From: Cloacibacterium rupense
GTDB taxonomy: Bacteria > Bacteroidota > Bacteroidia > Flavobacteriales > Weeksellaceae
Reading direction: 5' to 3'
NCBI RefSeq assembly: GCF_014645495.1
Contig: NZ_BMLV01000003.1
Location: 236,618 to 300,617, forward strand
DNA length: 64,000 nucleotides
A program made the position numbers and the translations under genes. Positions 37,028-45,332 of the stretch are shown here, one piece after another. Position 1 is the first letter of the stretch, and the number at the start of each line of letters is the position of its first letter. The notes under the pieces are model-generated. The model worked only from the letters and a program-made list of their open reading frames with translations. It did not search any database and was not told the origin of the DNA.

Positions 37028-37447
37028 TTACTTTTTTCCTTTGTTAGAATTTTTAAATTCCAATAAATATGTCCAAGGAATTATAGAGATTAATAGAATA
37101 ATTCCTAAAAAGTATATCCTACCTGTGTTATATTCTTCAACTGGATAAATATAAGAATCATTTTGTTTGTCATATATAACATAAATCTTGCTATTGGGTG
37201 GATATTTTATACAATTGCCATAATCTAATTTTACATTATATACCTTATTTCCATTCTTTATATATACACCCGAAGCAAGTTTGGTGTAAGCTCTGCAACT
37301 CTGCCCAATAACAACTTTTTCAATAGGAAGATATTCATTAATGATTTTTTGATAATTAAAATAATTATATAATGAATAAATAAATCCAATAAAAATAAAT
37401 AGTATAAAGAATAAATGGTTCTTATTATATAATTTTGAAATAATCAT
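37028..37447 (-). CDS. Hypothetical membrane protein in the nusG-rplK gap
   Basis: A 139-residue protein with a membrane helix near 10-30 and another near 112-130. The intervening region carries CRAYTKLASGVYIKNGNKVYNVKLDYGNCIKYPPNSKIYVIYDKQN, which loosely recalls DUF3592-type small proteins. I do not recognise a function. It is more AT-rich than the ribosomal genes and interrupts a normally conserved gene order, so it is likely accessory. Confidence 0.55.
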   Translation of the reverse strand: MIISKLYNKNHLFFILFIFIGFIYSLYNYFNYQKIINEYLPIEKVVIGQSCRAYTKLASGVYIKNGNKVYNVKLDYGNCIKYPPNSKIYVIYDKQNDSYIYPVEEYNTGRIYFLGIILLISIIPWTYLLEFKNSNKGKK

Positions 37448-37449
37448 TG

Positions 37450-37531
37450 TTAAATTTTATCTTTTGTTTTTTCATCTACAATTACTTCACCCACCTTTTT
37501 GGTCTTTGAGTCATCTTTTAAAAAAGCTCAT
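37450..37531 (-). pseudogene. Degenerate short ORF with one-base frameshift
   Basis: Starting at ATG 37531 the frame reads MSFFKR and stops. Skipping one base of the A run restores a frame ending FKDDSKTKKVGEVIVDEKTKDKI at TAA 37450. It is a small broken gene or gene tail of unknown origin in the nusG-rplK gap. Confidence 0.35.
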
Positions 37532-37602
37532 TTGTTAATTAATTTGCTCTCGATGTCACGAATTTACAATCCATGATAATTATTCCATAAAAATACCAAT
37601 TT

Positions 37603-37719
37603 TTAATGAAACCTAAAATTAGCTTCGGGCAAAGTATTGTGTTTTAGAAATTCTTCGTATTCTTTTGATAATAATTTTCTTTCGTAGGTAGGCCTTCCGT
37701 TTTGTAAGGTAATTCGCAT
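37603..37719 (-). CDS. Possible small ORF (38 residues)
   Basis: ATG 37719 to TAA 37603 encodes 38 residues starting MRITLQNGRPTYERKLLSKE and ending NTLPEANFRFH. The composition is protein-like, but I recognise no family. It could be a relic of a longer gene. No promoter or terminator of its own was seen, and it lies 26 bp past the nusG terminator. Confidence 0.3.
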   Translation of the reverse strand: MRITLQNGRPTYERKLLSKEYEEFLKHNTLPEANFRFH

Positions 37720-37744
37720 TTTGCCTTTCAAATTTATGTATTAT

Positions 37745-37775
37745 AAATAAAAAACCACTCAAAAATTGAGTGGTT
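37745..37775 (-). terminator. Terminator of the secE-nusG unit
   Basis: A perfect 10-bp stem (aaccactcaa 37753 with 37766-37775) is followed by a T run on the minus strand. Confidence 0.9.
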
Positions 37776-37800
37776 GATATTATATTTTAAAATTGAATGA

Positions 37801-38343
37801 TTACAATTTTTCTACTTGCATGTAAGAAAGTTCCATAGGTGTTTTTCTTCCGAAAATCATAACAGAAACTTCGATTTTCTTTTTATCCTCATGAATTTTT
37901 TCGATTGTTCCATTAAATCCGTTGAAAGGACCATCTATTACTTTCACACTTTCTCCTACTACATAAGGTATATTGGTTTCTACTGCAAATTCAGAAAGTT
38001 CATCCATTTTACCTAGCATTCTGTTGACTTCAGATTTACGCATAGGTACAGGCTCACCACCTTTGGTTAAACTCAAAAATGAAATTACACCAGGAATATT
38101 TTTAATAACGTGAGGTACTTCGCCCATTAGATTAGCTTCTACCATTAGATAACCAGGATAAAAAGGCTTTTCTTTTGGTACTTTTTTACCGTTTCTCATT
38201 TGGATAACTTTTTCCATAGGAATTACCACCTGAGTTACGTAAGCATCATAGTTTAATCTTTTGATTTCGCTTTCTATGTAGGCCTTTACTTTATTTTCCT
38301 GGCCACTTACAGCTTTCAACACATACCACTTTAAATCGCTCAT
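37801..38343 (-). CDS. nusG: Transcription termination/antitermination factor NusG
   Basis: A 180-residue protein with the NGN domain (KWYVLKAVSGQENKVKAYIES, PGYLMVEANL, IPGVISFL) and the KOW domain (VVGESVKVIDGPFNGFNGTIEKIHED). It links RNA polymerase to Rho or ribosomes. Bacteroidetes NusG usually lacks major insertions, as here. It starts 11 bp after secE. Confidence 0.97.
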   Translation of the reverse strand: MSDLKWYVLKAVSGQENKVKAYIESEIKRLNYDAYVTQVVIPMEKVIQMRNGKKVPKEKPFYPGYLMVEANLMGEVPHVIKNIPGVISFLSLTKGGEPVPMRKSEVNRMLGKMDELSEFAVETNIPYVVGESVKVIDGPFNGFNGTIEKIHEDKKKIEVSVMIFGRKTPMELSYMQVEKL

Positions 38344-38354
38344 GGAAAAAAATT

Positions 38355-38561
38355 TTAGTTAAAAAAACCGATAAATAATGCTAAAACATTCTTAATAGCT
38401 GTACTAAATAATGAATCAACACCGAAAGTAAAAAGCGCTAAAATAATAGTCCCTACAGCTACCACAATAGTAGATGATTGCAGATCAGCCCATTTAGGCC
38501 ATTCTACTTTGTATCTAAATTCTGAGTAAGAATCTTTAATAAAATTGATTAGTGAGTTCAT
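38355..38561 (-). CDS. secE: Preprotein translocase subunit SecE
   Basis: A 68-residue single-helix SecE of the short form: MNSLINFIKDSYSEFRYKVEWPKWADLQSSTIVVAVGTIILALFTFGVDSLFS with one C-terminal membrane helix. The start is ATG 38561. A longer frame runs back into tRNA-Trp and is rejected. It stabilises SecY in the membrane and is co-transcribed with nusG. Confidence 0.95.
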   Translation of the reverse strand: MNSLINFIKDSYSEFRYKVEWPKWADLQSSTIVVAVGTIILALFTFGVDSLFSTAIKNVLALFIGFFN

Positions 38562-38573
38562 AATTTTTATTTG

Positions 38574-38644
38574 CACGGGCACAAGGATTCGAACCCTGAT
38601 CAACGGTTTTGGAGACCGGTATCCTACCATTGGACGATGCCCGT
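38574..38644 (-). tRNA. tRNA-Trp (CCA)
   Basis: Acceptor ACGGGCA with TGCCCGT, anticodon CCA in CTCCAAAAC, TTCGAAT T-loop, discriminator G. It is 71 bases long, without an encoded CCA end. It lies between the tuf terminator and secE. Confidence 0.95.
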
Positions 38645-38645
38645 A

Positions 38646-38683
38646 GTTAAAAAAGCTCCGTAAGTTTCCTTACGGAAGCTTTT
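38646..38683 (-). terminator. Terminator of tuf
   Basis: A long stem with one bulge (aaaagctccgtaag around 38651 with its complement to 38683) is followed by T residues on the minus strand. Confidence 0.87.
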
Positions 38684-38697
38684 AATATTTAAGATAA

Positions 38698-39885
38698 TTA
38701 ATCTAAGATTTCAGTAACCTGACCAGCACCTACTGTTCTACCACCTTCTCTGATTGCAAATCTAAGACCTACGTTTAGAGCGATTGGTTGTAACAATTCT
38801 ACAGTGATAGTTAAGTTATCACCAGGCATTACCATCTCTACACCTTCTGGTAAGAAGATTTCACCTGTAACGTCTGTAGTTCTTACATAGAACTGAGGAC
38901 GATATTTGTTGTGGAATGGAGTGTGTCTACCACCTTCTTCTTTAGAAAGTACATAAACCTCAGCTTTGAATTTTTTGTGTGGCTTCACAGAATCTTTCTT
39001 AGCAATTACCATACCTCTCTTGATGTCAGTTTTCTCGATACCTCTAAGTAATAAACCTACGTTATCACCAGCTTCACCTCTATCTAAGATTTTTCTGAAC
39101 ATCTCTACACCAGTGATAGTAGAAGTTAATTTCTCATCACCCATACCTACGATATCTACTGGATCACCAGTGTTGATAACACCAGATTCGATTCTACCAG
39201 TTGCTACAGTACCTCTACCTGTAATAGAGAATACGTCTTCGATTGGCATAAGGAATGGTTTATCTTGATCTCTCACTGGTAATTCAATCCAAGTATCTAC
39301 AGCATCCATAAGAGCTTCTACAGTTTCAACCCATTTTGGTTCACCGTTAAGTGCACCTAGAGCTGAACCTTGAATAACTGGAGAGTTATCTCCATCATAT
39401 TCATAAGAAGATAATAAATCTCTTACTTCTAGTTCTACTAATTCTAATAACTCAGCATCATCTACCATATCCACTTTGTTCATGAAAACAACGATTCTAG
39501 GTACGTTTACCTGACGGCAAAGTAAGATGTGCTCTCTAGTTTGAGGCATAGGACCATCAGTAGCAGCAACTACTAAGATAGCTCCATCCATTTGAGCAGC
39601 ACCAGTAACCATGTTTTTTACATAGTCGGCGTGACCAGGACAGTCAACGTGAGCATAGTGTCTGTTTACAGTTTCGTACTCTACGTGAGCAGTATTAATT
39701 GTGATACCTCTTTCTTTTTCTTCTGGAGCAGAGTCAATAGAAGAGAAGTCTTTCATTTCAGCTAATCCTTTCTCAGCTAATACTTTAGTAATAGCAGCTG
39801 TAAGGGTAGTTTTACCATGGTCAACGTGACCAATAGTACCAATGTTTAAGTGTGGTTTGTTACGATTAAACGTTTCCTTTGCCAT
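38698..39885 (-). CDS. tuf: Elongation factor Tu
   Basis: A 395-residue EF-Tu with [32 protein letters not shown] and the aminoacyl-tRNA-binding domains. It is the only tuf copy in this window. It sits in the classic tRNA-tuf-secE-nusG block and has its own upstream promoter and downstream terminator. Confidence 0.98.
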   Translation of the reverse strand: MAKETFNRNKPHLNIGTIGHVDHGKTTLTAAITKVLAEKGLAEMKDFSSIDSAPEEKERGITINTAHVEYETVNRHYAHVDCPGHADYVKNMVTGAAQMDGAILVVAATDGPMPQTREHILLCRQVNVPRIVVFMNKVDMVDDAELLELVELEVRDLLSSYEYDGDNSPVIQGSALGALNGEPKWVETVEALMDAVDTWIELPVRDQDKPFLMPIEDVFSITGRGTVATGRIESGVINTGDPVDIVGMGDEKLTSTITGVEMFRKILDRGEAGDNVGLLLRGIEKTDIKRGMVIAKKDSVKPHKKFKAEVYVLSKEEGGRHTPFHNKYRPQFYVRTTDVTGEIFLPEGVEMVMPGDNLTITVELLQPIALNVGLRFAIREGGRTVGAGQVTEILD

Positions 39886-39929
39886 GATTTTAATATTTAA
39901 ATTTATTAACTATTGAAATTTTCAGTGCG

Positions 39930-39957
39930 CAAATATAGTGATTTTTTGAATACCAAA
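39930..39957 (-). promoter_or_regulatory. Promoter of tuf
   Basis: On the minus strand a TTTTGG-type -33 element (39953-39957) is followed by TATATTTG (39930-39937), close to the standard Bacteroidetes spacing. The leader before tuf is about 40 bases. Confidence 0.6.
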
Positions 39958-40063
39958 ATCTTTTTATTAAAAAAAGTTTCAATATTCAGTTTCTATATAT
40001 TTGACACTATGATATTATTCGTTTTTTTGAGGGTACAAATTTATGAATTTATTTCCATTAAAT

Positions 40064-40098
40064 AAAAAAGTCTCTCGAAAATTTTGAGAGACTTTTTT
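40064..40098 (-). terminator. Terminator of tRNA-Thr (GGT)
   Basis: A perfect 13-bp stem (40064-40076 with 40086-40098), A/T ends on both sides. Confidence 0.88.
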
Positions 40099-40100
40099 AG

Positions 40101-40172
40101 AGCCAACTATGAGATTTGAACTCACGACCTCTTCCTTACCAAGGAAGCGCTCTACCCCTGAGCTAAGTCGGC
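40101..40172 (-). tRNA. tRNA-Thr (GGT)
   Basis: Acceptor GCCGACT with AGTTGGC, anticodon GGT in CTTGGTAAG, T-loop TTCAAAT, discriminator T, 72 bases. Confidence 0.95.
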
Positions 40173-40182
40173 TTGGAAAAAA

Positions 40183-40214
40183 AAATCACATACCGCCTAA
40201 TTGGAATGTGATTT
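40183..40214 (-). terminator. Hairpin between tRNA-Gly and tRNA-Thr
   Basis: aaatcacat (40183) pairs with atgtgattt (40206). On the minus strand it is followed by nine T. It could end or process the tRNA-Gly transcript. Confidence 0.75.
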
Positions 40215-40221
40215 TAATTTG

Positions 40222-40294
40222 AGCGGAAGACGGGGGTCGAACCCGCGACATTCAGCTTGGAAGGCTGACGCTCTACCAACTGAGCTACTTCCGC
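40222..40294 (-). tRNA. tRNA-Gly (TCC)
   Basis: Acceptor GCGGAAG with CTTCCGC, anticodon TCC in CTTCCAAGC, T-loop TTCGACC, discriminator T, 73 bases. A -7 box lies 35 bases upstream. Confidence 0.95.
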
Positions 40295-40329
40295 AATTTG
40301 TGTTTACAAATTTGTTGGTAAACGGTGTG

Positions 40330-40337
40330 CAAATTTA
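40330..40337 (-). promoter_or_regulatory. -7 promoter box before tRNA-Gly
   Basis: TAAATTTG on the minus strand fits TAnnTTTG. It suggests a second promoter within the tRNA cluster. Confidence 0.5.
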
Positions 40338-40377
40338 TAAAAATTTTTAAAACTTGCAAATTTTAATTTATAAAAAG

Positions 40378-40460
40378 TGGGGAGAGCAGGATTCGAACCT
40401 GCGAAGTCGTAAGACAGCAGAGTTACAGTCTGATCCATTTGGCCACTCTGGAATCTCCCC
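40378..40460 (-). tRNA. tRNA-Tyr (GTA)
   Basis: Acceptor GGGGAGA with TCTCCCC, anticodon GTA in CTGTAACTC, a long class II variable arm, T-loop TTCGAAT, discriminator A, 83 bases. Confidence 0.95.
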
Positions 40461-40482
40461 GCTTGTTTTTTATAAATTAATG

Positions 40483-40556
40483 AGCCTCCAGAGGGATTCG
40501 AACCCACGACCCCGAGATTACAAATCACGTGCTCTGGCCAACTGAGCTATGGAGGC
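40483..40556 (-). tRNA. tRNA-Thr (TGT)
   Basis: Acceptor GCCTCCA with TGGAGGC, anticodon TGT in TTTGTAATC, T-loop TTCGAAT, discriminator T, 74 bases. It is first in the cluster, followed by tRNA-Tyr. Confidence 0.95.
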
Positions 40557-40598
40557 AAAATAGATTTCAAAAGAACTGCTATTCCCTTTTTGCGAGTG

Positions 40599-40606
40599 CA
40601 AATATA
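40599..40606 (-). promoter_or_regulatory. -7 promoter box of the tRNA cluster
   Basis: TATATTTG on the minus strand, 42 bases upstream of tRNA-Thr (TGT). Confidence 0.6.
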
Positions 40607-40660
40607 AGACAGTTTTTTTGAAATCTACAAATTATTTTGAAAAAAAAATCAAATATTTTT

Positions 40661-40951
40661 TTACGCCAATTCTTTTTTCTTGATTAACAGTTTCTTAGCA
40701 GTATCATAACACAGGTCTAGACTTTCTTCAAAACTAGCAGAAGTCTTCTTTACCACAATATCATCTCCCGGAACTGCTAATTTTATTTCGGCAGTTTTAT
40801 TTTCTTTTGAAGATGTATTCTCTACTTTTAGGAAGACCTGACAATCGTGTATCTTGTCATAAAAAGTGTCTAATTTTATTAATTTTTTTTCTAAATACTC
40901 TTCTAGTGGTGCATGAGGGGTTAATCCCATAGATTGAACTGTAATTTTCAT
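40661..40951 (-). CDS. hpf: Short ribosome hibernation factor (HPF/RaiA-type)
   Basis: A 96-residue protein of the short HPF family: MKITVQSMGLTPHAPLEEYLEKKLIKLDTFYDKIHDCQVFLKVENTSSKENKTAEIKLAVPGDDIVVKKTSASFEESLDLCYDTAKK. It binds the 30S decoding region and stalls idle ribosomes. The start is ATG 40951. A 19-residue upstream extension runs into the xerC 3' end and is not family-like. It lies between xerC and the tRNA cluster. Confidence 0.88.
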   Translation of the reverse strand: MKITVQSMGLTPHAPLEEYLEKKLIKLDTFYDKIHDCQVFLKVENTSSKENKTAEIKLAVPGDDIVVKKTSASFEESLDLCYDTAKKLLIKKKELA

Positions 40952-40994
40952 AACGCAAACATTTTTTTTAAACACAGAAAAGACAAATTCACAT

Positions 40995-41876
40995 TTAATC
41001 TTCTCCATTAGCTCTTGGGTGAGCCTGGTTAAACACTTTTTTTAATTGTTCAATATTGCCATTCGTATAAACTTGTGTAGAAGCTAAACTAGAATGACCG
41101 AGTAACTTTTTAACTTTAGAAATCTCTGCCCCATTATTCAAAACGTGAGTAGCAAAACTATGTCTTAAAATATGTGGACTCTTCTTCTTTTTAGAAGTTA
41201 CCATACTAAGGTAGCGATTTACAACTGAGTACACAAATTTTTCGGATAGTTTTTTTCCATTTTCACGAATGAAAAAATAAATCTCATTCTCTGGCAACGG
41301 CTTTCTAATGTCTATAAACTTATACAAAATTTCTGCCAAAATAGACGAAATCGGGACTATTCTTTCTTTATTTCCTTTTCCTTTGATTTTGATTTCGTTA
41401 GAAGAAAAATCTACATTATCAAAAAGCAAATTACAAAGTTCTGATTTCCTCATTCCGGTTTGGTAGAGTGTTTCTACAATTGCTTTTTCTAAATAATTTT
41501 CTTCATCTCCATCTAAAATCCCTGACAATTCCTTCATTTCTTCTTCAGATATTGGGATTTGCTTTTCTGCATAAAATTTGAGGGACGAAACAGATTCTAA
41601 AGGAGACACTTCTATCTCACCTATTTTTAACAAAAAAAGATAAAAACTGCGGAGAGAAGACAGTTTTCTATTGATGCTTCGTTTTTGGAATTGATTTTCT
41701 GTGAGATGGACTAAAAAATTACGAATTACCTTTTTATCTACTTTAGTAAGGTCAACTGTACTTTCTGTACTTGAAACAAACAACAAAAAATCTTGTAAGT
41801 CTTTTTTATAACTAGTAAGTGTATGCTCTGAATAGCGCTTCTCTACGGCAATATAGTCTAAAAATTTTTCAATCAT
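40995..41876 (-). CDS. xerC: Tyrosine recombinase of the XerC/XerD type
   Basis: A 293-residue recombinase with an N-terminal SAM-like DNA-binding domain and a catalytic domain. The catalytic residues are R in TGMRKSEL, H-x-x-R in HILRHSFATH, H in LLGHSSLASTQ, and the nucleophile Y in VYTNGN. The start is ATG 41876 (MIEKFLDYIAVEKRYS), because longer starts overlap the rpsU terminator and a promoter box. It resolves chromosome dimers with a partner at dif. XerC versus XerD naming is by general resemblance only, and it is housekeeping rather than an integrase. Confidence 0.88.
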   Translation of the reverse strand: MIEKFLDYIAVEKRYSEHTLTSYKKDLQDFLLFVSSTESTVDLTKVDKKVIRNFLVHLTENQFQKRSINRKLSSLRSFYLFLLKIGEIEVSPLESVSSLKFYAEKQIPISEEEMKELSGILDGDEENYLEKAIVETLYQTGMRKSELCNLLFDNVDFSSNEIKIKGKGNKERIVPISSILAEILYKFIDIRKPLPENEIYFFIRENGKKLSEKFVYSVVNRYLSMVTSKKKKSPHILRHSFATHVLNNGAEISKVKKLLGHSSLASTQVYTNGNIEQLKKVFNQAHPRANGED

Positions 41877-41910
41877 CACGCTAATTTTGGTCATGTATAA
41901 AACAAAAAAA

Positions 41911-41942
41911 TCACTTCTCAAATATAAGAATTTGAAAAGTGA
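41911..41942 (-). terminator. rpsU terminator overlapping the xerC promoter
   Basis: A stem with one mismatch (tcacttctcaaat 41911-41923 with 41930-41942) is followed by T's on the minus strand. The -7 box TATATTTG of xerC (41919-41926) lies inside this hairpin. Confidence 0.7.
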
Positions 41943-41967
41943 TTACAATATTTTATAAGGAAAAATC

Positions 41968-42165
41968 TTATGCTTGTTCTTCCTTGCTCGCTTCTCTTTG
42001 CTTATGAGCTGCTTTTAACTTAGCTTGTCTAAGAGTTACTGAAGGCTTGATAAATTGTTGTCTAGATCTTAATGCTCTTACAACACCTGTTTTATCAAAT
42101 TTTCTTTTGTACTTTTTAAGTGCTCTGTCGATAGACTCTCCGTCTTTTACTGGAATTATTAACAT
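41968..42165 (-). CDS. rpsU: 30S ribosomal protein S21
   Basis: A 65-residue S21: MLIIPVKDGESIDRALKKYKRKFDKTGVVRALRSRQQFIKPSVTLRQAKLKAAHKQREASKEEQA. In Bacteroidetes, S21 helps sequester the anti-Shine-Dalgarno, which fits the absence of Shine-Dalgarno sites in this window. A -7 box TACTTTTG (42189-42196) precedes it. Confidence 0.95.
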   Translation of the reverse strand: MLIIPVKDGESIDRALKKYKRKFDKTGVVRALRSRQQFIKPSVTLRQAKLKAAHKQREASKEEQA

Positions 42166-42188
42166 ATATTACATCTCATTTTGGATTG

Positions 42189-42196
42189 CAAAAGTA
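42189..42196 (-). promoter_or_regulatory. -7 promoter box of rpsU
   Basis: TACTTTTG on the minus strand, 23 bases upstream of ATG 42165. Confidence 0.55.
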
Positions 42197-42270
42197 TGGA
42201 TTTTTTTTTACATGACAAAAAATTTGCGAAAAAATTTCTATCAATCAAAAAATAAACAGAACCATCTTTA

Positions 42271-42476
42271 TAGCCCCGATTGACTCTCTTCGGTCGTCGA
42301 ACCACTGCGTTAGGTTTGAAATGGAAATCCTGACATTGCTTGCAAAATTGGTAAAATGAAGCAACTCTCTCCAATTAACTGATTCTTTCAATAGCTCCGA
42401 AAGCATCAATGCAATGGCAGATTGCAATGAAAAGCGGGACTGGTGGTGAAAAGAAGCAAAAGCTTGTTGCTTCTTA
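42271..42476 (+). ncRNA. Structured intergenic repeat, copy A
   Basis: It starts tagccccgattg and carries atggaaatcctgacattgc. It ends with ggcagattgcaatgaaaagc, then gggactggtggtgaaaagaag, then a small stem of aagcaaaagcttgttgctt type. The same blocks in the same order, with few differences in the 3' part, occur inverted at 45351-45519 (copy B). The rest of the 313-bp gap (42166-42478) holds only the rpsU promoter. The pattern resembles the Flavobacteria-specific RNA class I remember as Flavo-1, but I could not check this. Confidence 0.6.
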
Positions 42477-42478
42477 TT

Positions 42479-44233
42479 CTACCCTATAATTTCGTGGCTA
42501 AGCTGTGCTTTATATAAATTAGAATAATAACCGCCTTTTTCTAAAAGTTCTGCGTGTTTGCCTTCTTCTACAATTTTTCCGCTATCCATCACCAAAATTT
42601 TATCTGCATTTACGATGGTAGAAAGTCTGTGCGCAATGATGATAGAAGTTCTGTTTTTGGTGATTTTTTCGGTAGCTTTTTGGATGAGTTTTTCACTTTC
42701 TGGGTCTATGGAAGAAGTTGCTTCGTCTAAAATCAAAATTTTAGGATTAGAAAGATAAGCTCTAAGGAACGACAACAACTGACGCTGACCGAGAGAAATG
42801 CTGCTTCCACGCTCACTTACTACAAAATCATAACCACCAGGCAATCTTTCTATGAAATCATCTACTTCTATTTCGCCTGCTATTTCTTTTATTTTTTCTA
42901 AAGGAATATCATCTCCAAGAGTTAGATTCTCATATATACTTCCATGGAAAAGGAAAACATCTTGTAAAACTACGCCAATTTTACTTCTAAGATTAAATAG
43001 TTCATAATCTCTAAGTTCTACATCATCTAGCAAAATTTTCCCAGAATTGATGTCATAAAACCTTGTCATTAATTGAATAATGGTAGATTTTCCAGCACCA
43101 GTTGCACCAACAATAGCTACCGTTTCGCCGGGATTGACTTTGAAATTCACCCCTTTTAAGACTTCTTGTTTTTCGTCATATGAAAAATGAACATCTTTAA
43201 ATTCTATTTTTCCTTCGATGTGGTCTTTTTTAATGGTTCCGAGATTCGGCATCGCATTATCTTCGTCCATAATTCCCAAAACTCTTTCTGCTCCTACCAA
43301 ACCACGCTGAATATTATTAAATCTATCAGCTATCTGACGAAGCGGACGAATAAGCATGTTGATAAACTGAATAAACGCCAAAATAGCTCCCGGAGTTGCA
43401 TTGCTTCCGTACAAGGCATTAAACCCCGCCATAAAAAGAATGAGCCCAATAAAAACCGAAGAAATAAGCTCCACCACAGGAAAAAAGAGTGAAAAGTAAA
43501 AAACAGTTTTCAGTAAAGCTGCTTTTAAACTGATGTTGATGCTATCAAATTTTTTGAATTCTGCTTCTTGTCTATTAAATACCTGAATTAAAGACATTCC
43601 AGACAATCTTTCTTGCACGAAACTATTTTGGGTAGAAGTCCAAGCTCTCTCATCACCAAATGCTTTTTTTAACTTTTTTTGAAAAAATCTAGTAATCACA
43701 AGCATTATCGGTAGTATAGCCAAACCAATGTAGCTCAATTGTACATTGACCTGAAACATAGCCACCAAAACGAAAACCACTTTCAGAACATCACCAAAAA
43801 CCATTAAAAACCCGTCGGTGTAAACTGTGGCAATGGTTTCCACATCTCCTACCGCTCTGGTCACCAAATTTCCAATGGCAGTTTTATCAAAAAATGAGGT
43901 TTTAAAATAAATTAATTTATGATAAAGCCTTTCTCTGATGTCTCTAATCACGTTTTGAGCAATAAAATTGGATAAAAAAACCAATAAAAAATTGAAGAAA
44001 GTCTCTGCAACCACCAACAAAATAAGCAAATAAATATCTTTCACCAAAACATCCATTTGTTTTAGTTTAATGATATCTGTATCTACAATATGCTGCGTGA
44101 AAATAGGTCGGTAAACAGACACCGAAGCTAAAATGACTGACACAATAAGTGCCCAAATAAACCTAGTCTTGAATTTCATTCCAATGAAAAACAGACGCTT
44201 TATGATATTTCCTGTATTTTGTTTTTTATTCAT
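42479..44233 (-). CDS. ABC transporter, fused permease and ATPase (MsbA-like exporter)
   Basis: A 584-residue half-transporter with six N-terminal membrane helices and a C-terminal ATPase: Walker A GATGAGKST, Walker B ILILDEATSSID and the H-loop IIAHRLSTI. The signature reads SISLGQRQ instead of LSGGQ, as in some heterodimer-type exporters. It likely works as a dimer that exports lipids or hydrophobic compounds. It overlaps the upstream membrane gene by 8 bp. Confidence 0.92.
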   Translation of the reverse strand: MNKKQNTGNIIKRLFFIGMKFKTRFIWALIVSVILASVSVYRPIFTQHIVDTDIIKLKQMDVLVKDIYLLILLVVAETFFNFLLVFLSNFIAQNVIRDIRERLYHKLIYFKTSFFDKTAIGNLVTRAVGDVETIATVYTDGFLMVFGDVLKVVFVLVAMFQVNVQLSYIGLAILPIMLVITRFFQKKLKKAFGDERAWTSTQNSFVQERLSGMSLIQVFNRQEAEFKKFDSINISLKAALLKTVFYFSLFFPVVELISSVFIGLILFMAGFNALYGSNATPGAILAFIQFINMLIRPLRQIADRFNNIQRGLVGAERVLGIMDEDNAMPNLGTIKKDHIEGKIEFKDVHFSYDEKQEVLKGVNFKVNPGETVAIVGATGAGKSTIIQLMTRFYDINSGKILLDDVELRDYELFNLRSKIGVVLQDVFLFHGSIYENLTLGDDIPLEKIKEIAGEIEVDDFIERLPGGYDFVVSERGSSISLGQRQLLSFLRAYLSNPKILILDEATSSIDPESEKLIQKATEKITKNRTSIIIAHRLSTIVNADKILVMDSGKIVEEGKHAELLEKGGYYSNLYKAQLSHEIIG

Positions 44234-44576
44234 TATTAAAATTCAATCCTATTTCATCTATTTCATTCACCGAAGAAGTTATCTGTTGGTGTTTTAATCT
44301 TTTTTCTAAATATTTATGGAGTAAATAAAGCATTAACATACTAAATAATAATGCCAAAAAACCTACGCCAGAATTCATTGATCTATCATTTTCAAAATCA
44401 TAATTGGGGTCTATAACCAAAGCTATTATTGCCCATGCAAAAATAAATAGAAATTGAAAGCCAAAATAAGACACTACTCCAGTTAAGGAGTATTTCCACA
44501 CTTTCTTTACTTTATATTTTCTAGCTAAGTCTCTAAAATATTTGTAAACAAAGTAAATAAGTAAAAATGATAACAT
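44226..44576 (-). CDS. Hypothetical membrane protein upstream of the ABC exporter
   Basis: A 116-residue protein with three or four hydrophobic stretches (LSFLLIYFVYKYF, YSLTGVVSYFGFQFLFIFAWAIIALVI, GVGFLALLFSMLMLYLLHKYLEKRL). I do not recognise it. It overlaps the exporter start by 8 bp and follows truA by 15 bp, so truA, this gene and the exporter form one transcript. It may be an accessory subunit or unrelated. Confidence 0.7.
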   Translation of the reverse strand: MLSFLLIYFVYKYFRDLARKYKVKKVWKYSLTGVVSYFGFQFLFIFAWAIIALVIDPNYDFENDRSMNSGVGFLALLFSMLMLYLLHKYLEKRLKHQQITSSVNEIDEIGLNFNNE

Positions 44577-44591
44577 CGTATTATTAGTTTT

Positions 44592-45323
44592 TTAAAATTT
44601 ATAACCTACATCTACCAAAAACAGCGCATGAGCGGGTGCCGAAGTTCCAGCAGAATTTCTATTTTTAGCTTCAATTACCTTTCGCAAATCTTCAGGATTT
44701 AGTTTTCCACTGCCTATTTCTACCATGGTTCCTACAATTGCTCTCACCATATTTCTAAGAAATCTATCGGCAGAAATGGTAAATTTAAGTTCATTTCCGT
44801 TTTGTACCCAATTTGCGTGATAGATTTTGCATATATTGGTTTTATTATCAGCACCTACTTTAGCAAAACTCTCAAAATCATCATATTCAAAAAGGATTTT
44901 GCAGGCTTCATTCATTTTTTCAATGTCTAGAGATTTTCTCCAATGTTGCCAAGCAAATTTTTCAGAAAAAGGATTTTTTTCTAGAGAAATGTAATATTCA
45001 TAAGTTCTGTGCGTGGCATCAAATCTTGCATGAAAATCATCATTCACCTTAAAAATCTGCTTCACTGCTATACTCGCTGGAAGAAAAGAATTGAGCTGAT
45101 GCACCAATTTTTCAGAAATTTCGCCTTCAAAATCAAAATGGGCAAACATTTTCTTAGCGTGAACTCCTGTGTCTGTTCTTCCAGCACCAGTCGTTTTAGT
45201 CTCAGTTCTCAAGATAGTAGAAAGCGCTTTTTCTAATTCTTCTTGCACAGAAATCTGGTTTGGCTGAATTTGATAGCCAAAAAAGGTAGAACCATTGTAA
45301 GAAAACTCTATAAAGTAGCGCAT
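44592..45323 (-). CDS. truA: tRNA pseudouridine synthase A
   Basis: TruA modifies U38-U40 in tRNA anticodon arms. The 243-residue protein begins MRYFIEFSYNGSTFFGYQIQPNQ and has the catalytic Asp in GAGRTDTGVHAKKM. The longer frame adds 43 residues that read through repeat copy B. The start is ATG 45323, supported by the -7 box 9 bases upstream. Confidence 0.95.
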   Translation of the reverse strand: MRYFIEFSYNGSTFFGYQIQPNQISVQEELEKALSTILRTETKTTGAGRTDTGVHAKKMFAHFDFEGEISEKLVHQLNSFLPASIAVKQIFKVNDDFHARFDATHRTYEYYISLEKNPFSEKFAWQHWRKSLDIEKMNEACKILFEYDDFESFAKVGADNKTNICKIYHANWVQNGNELKFTISADRFLRNMVRAIVGTMVEIGSGKLNPEDLRKVIEAKNRNSAGTSAPAHALFLVDVGYKF

Positions 45324-45332
45324 AATTGTCGG

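Noticed and set aside
40304..40545. Open frames on both strands across the tRNA-Tyr/tRNA-Thr genes
   Set aside because: They read through complete tRNA cloverleafs and have no family-like sequence.
40995..41876. Mobile element or integron because of the tyrosine recombinase
   Set aside because: Housekeeping Xer-type protein between rpsU and hpf. No att sites, cargo or cassette array seen.
42159..42427. Open frames over the rpsU upstream region
   Set aside because: Overlap the rpsU promoter and repeat copy A. No family resemblance.
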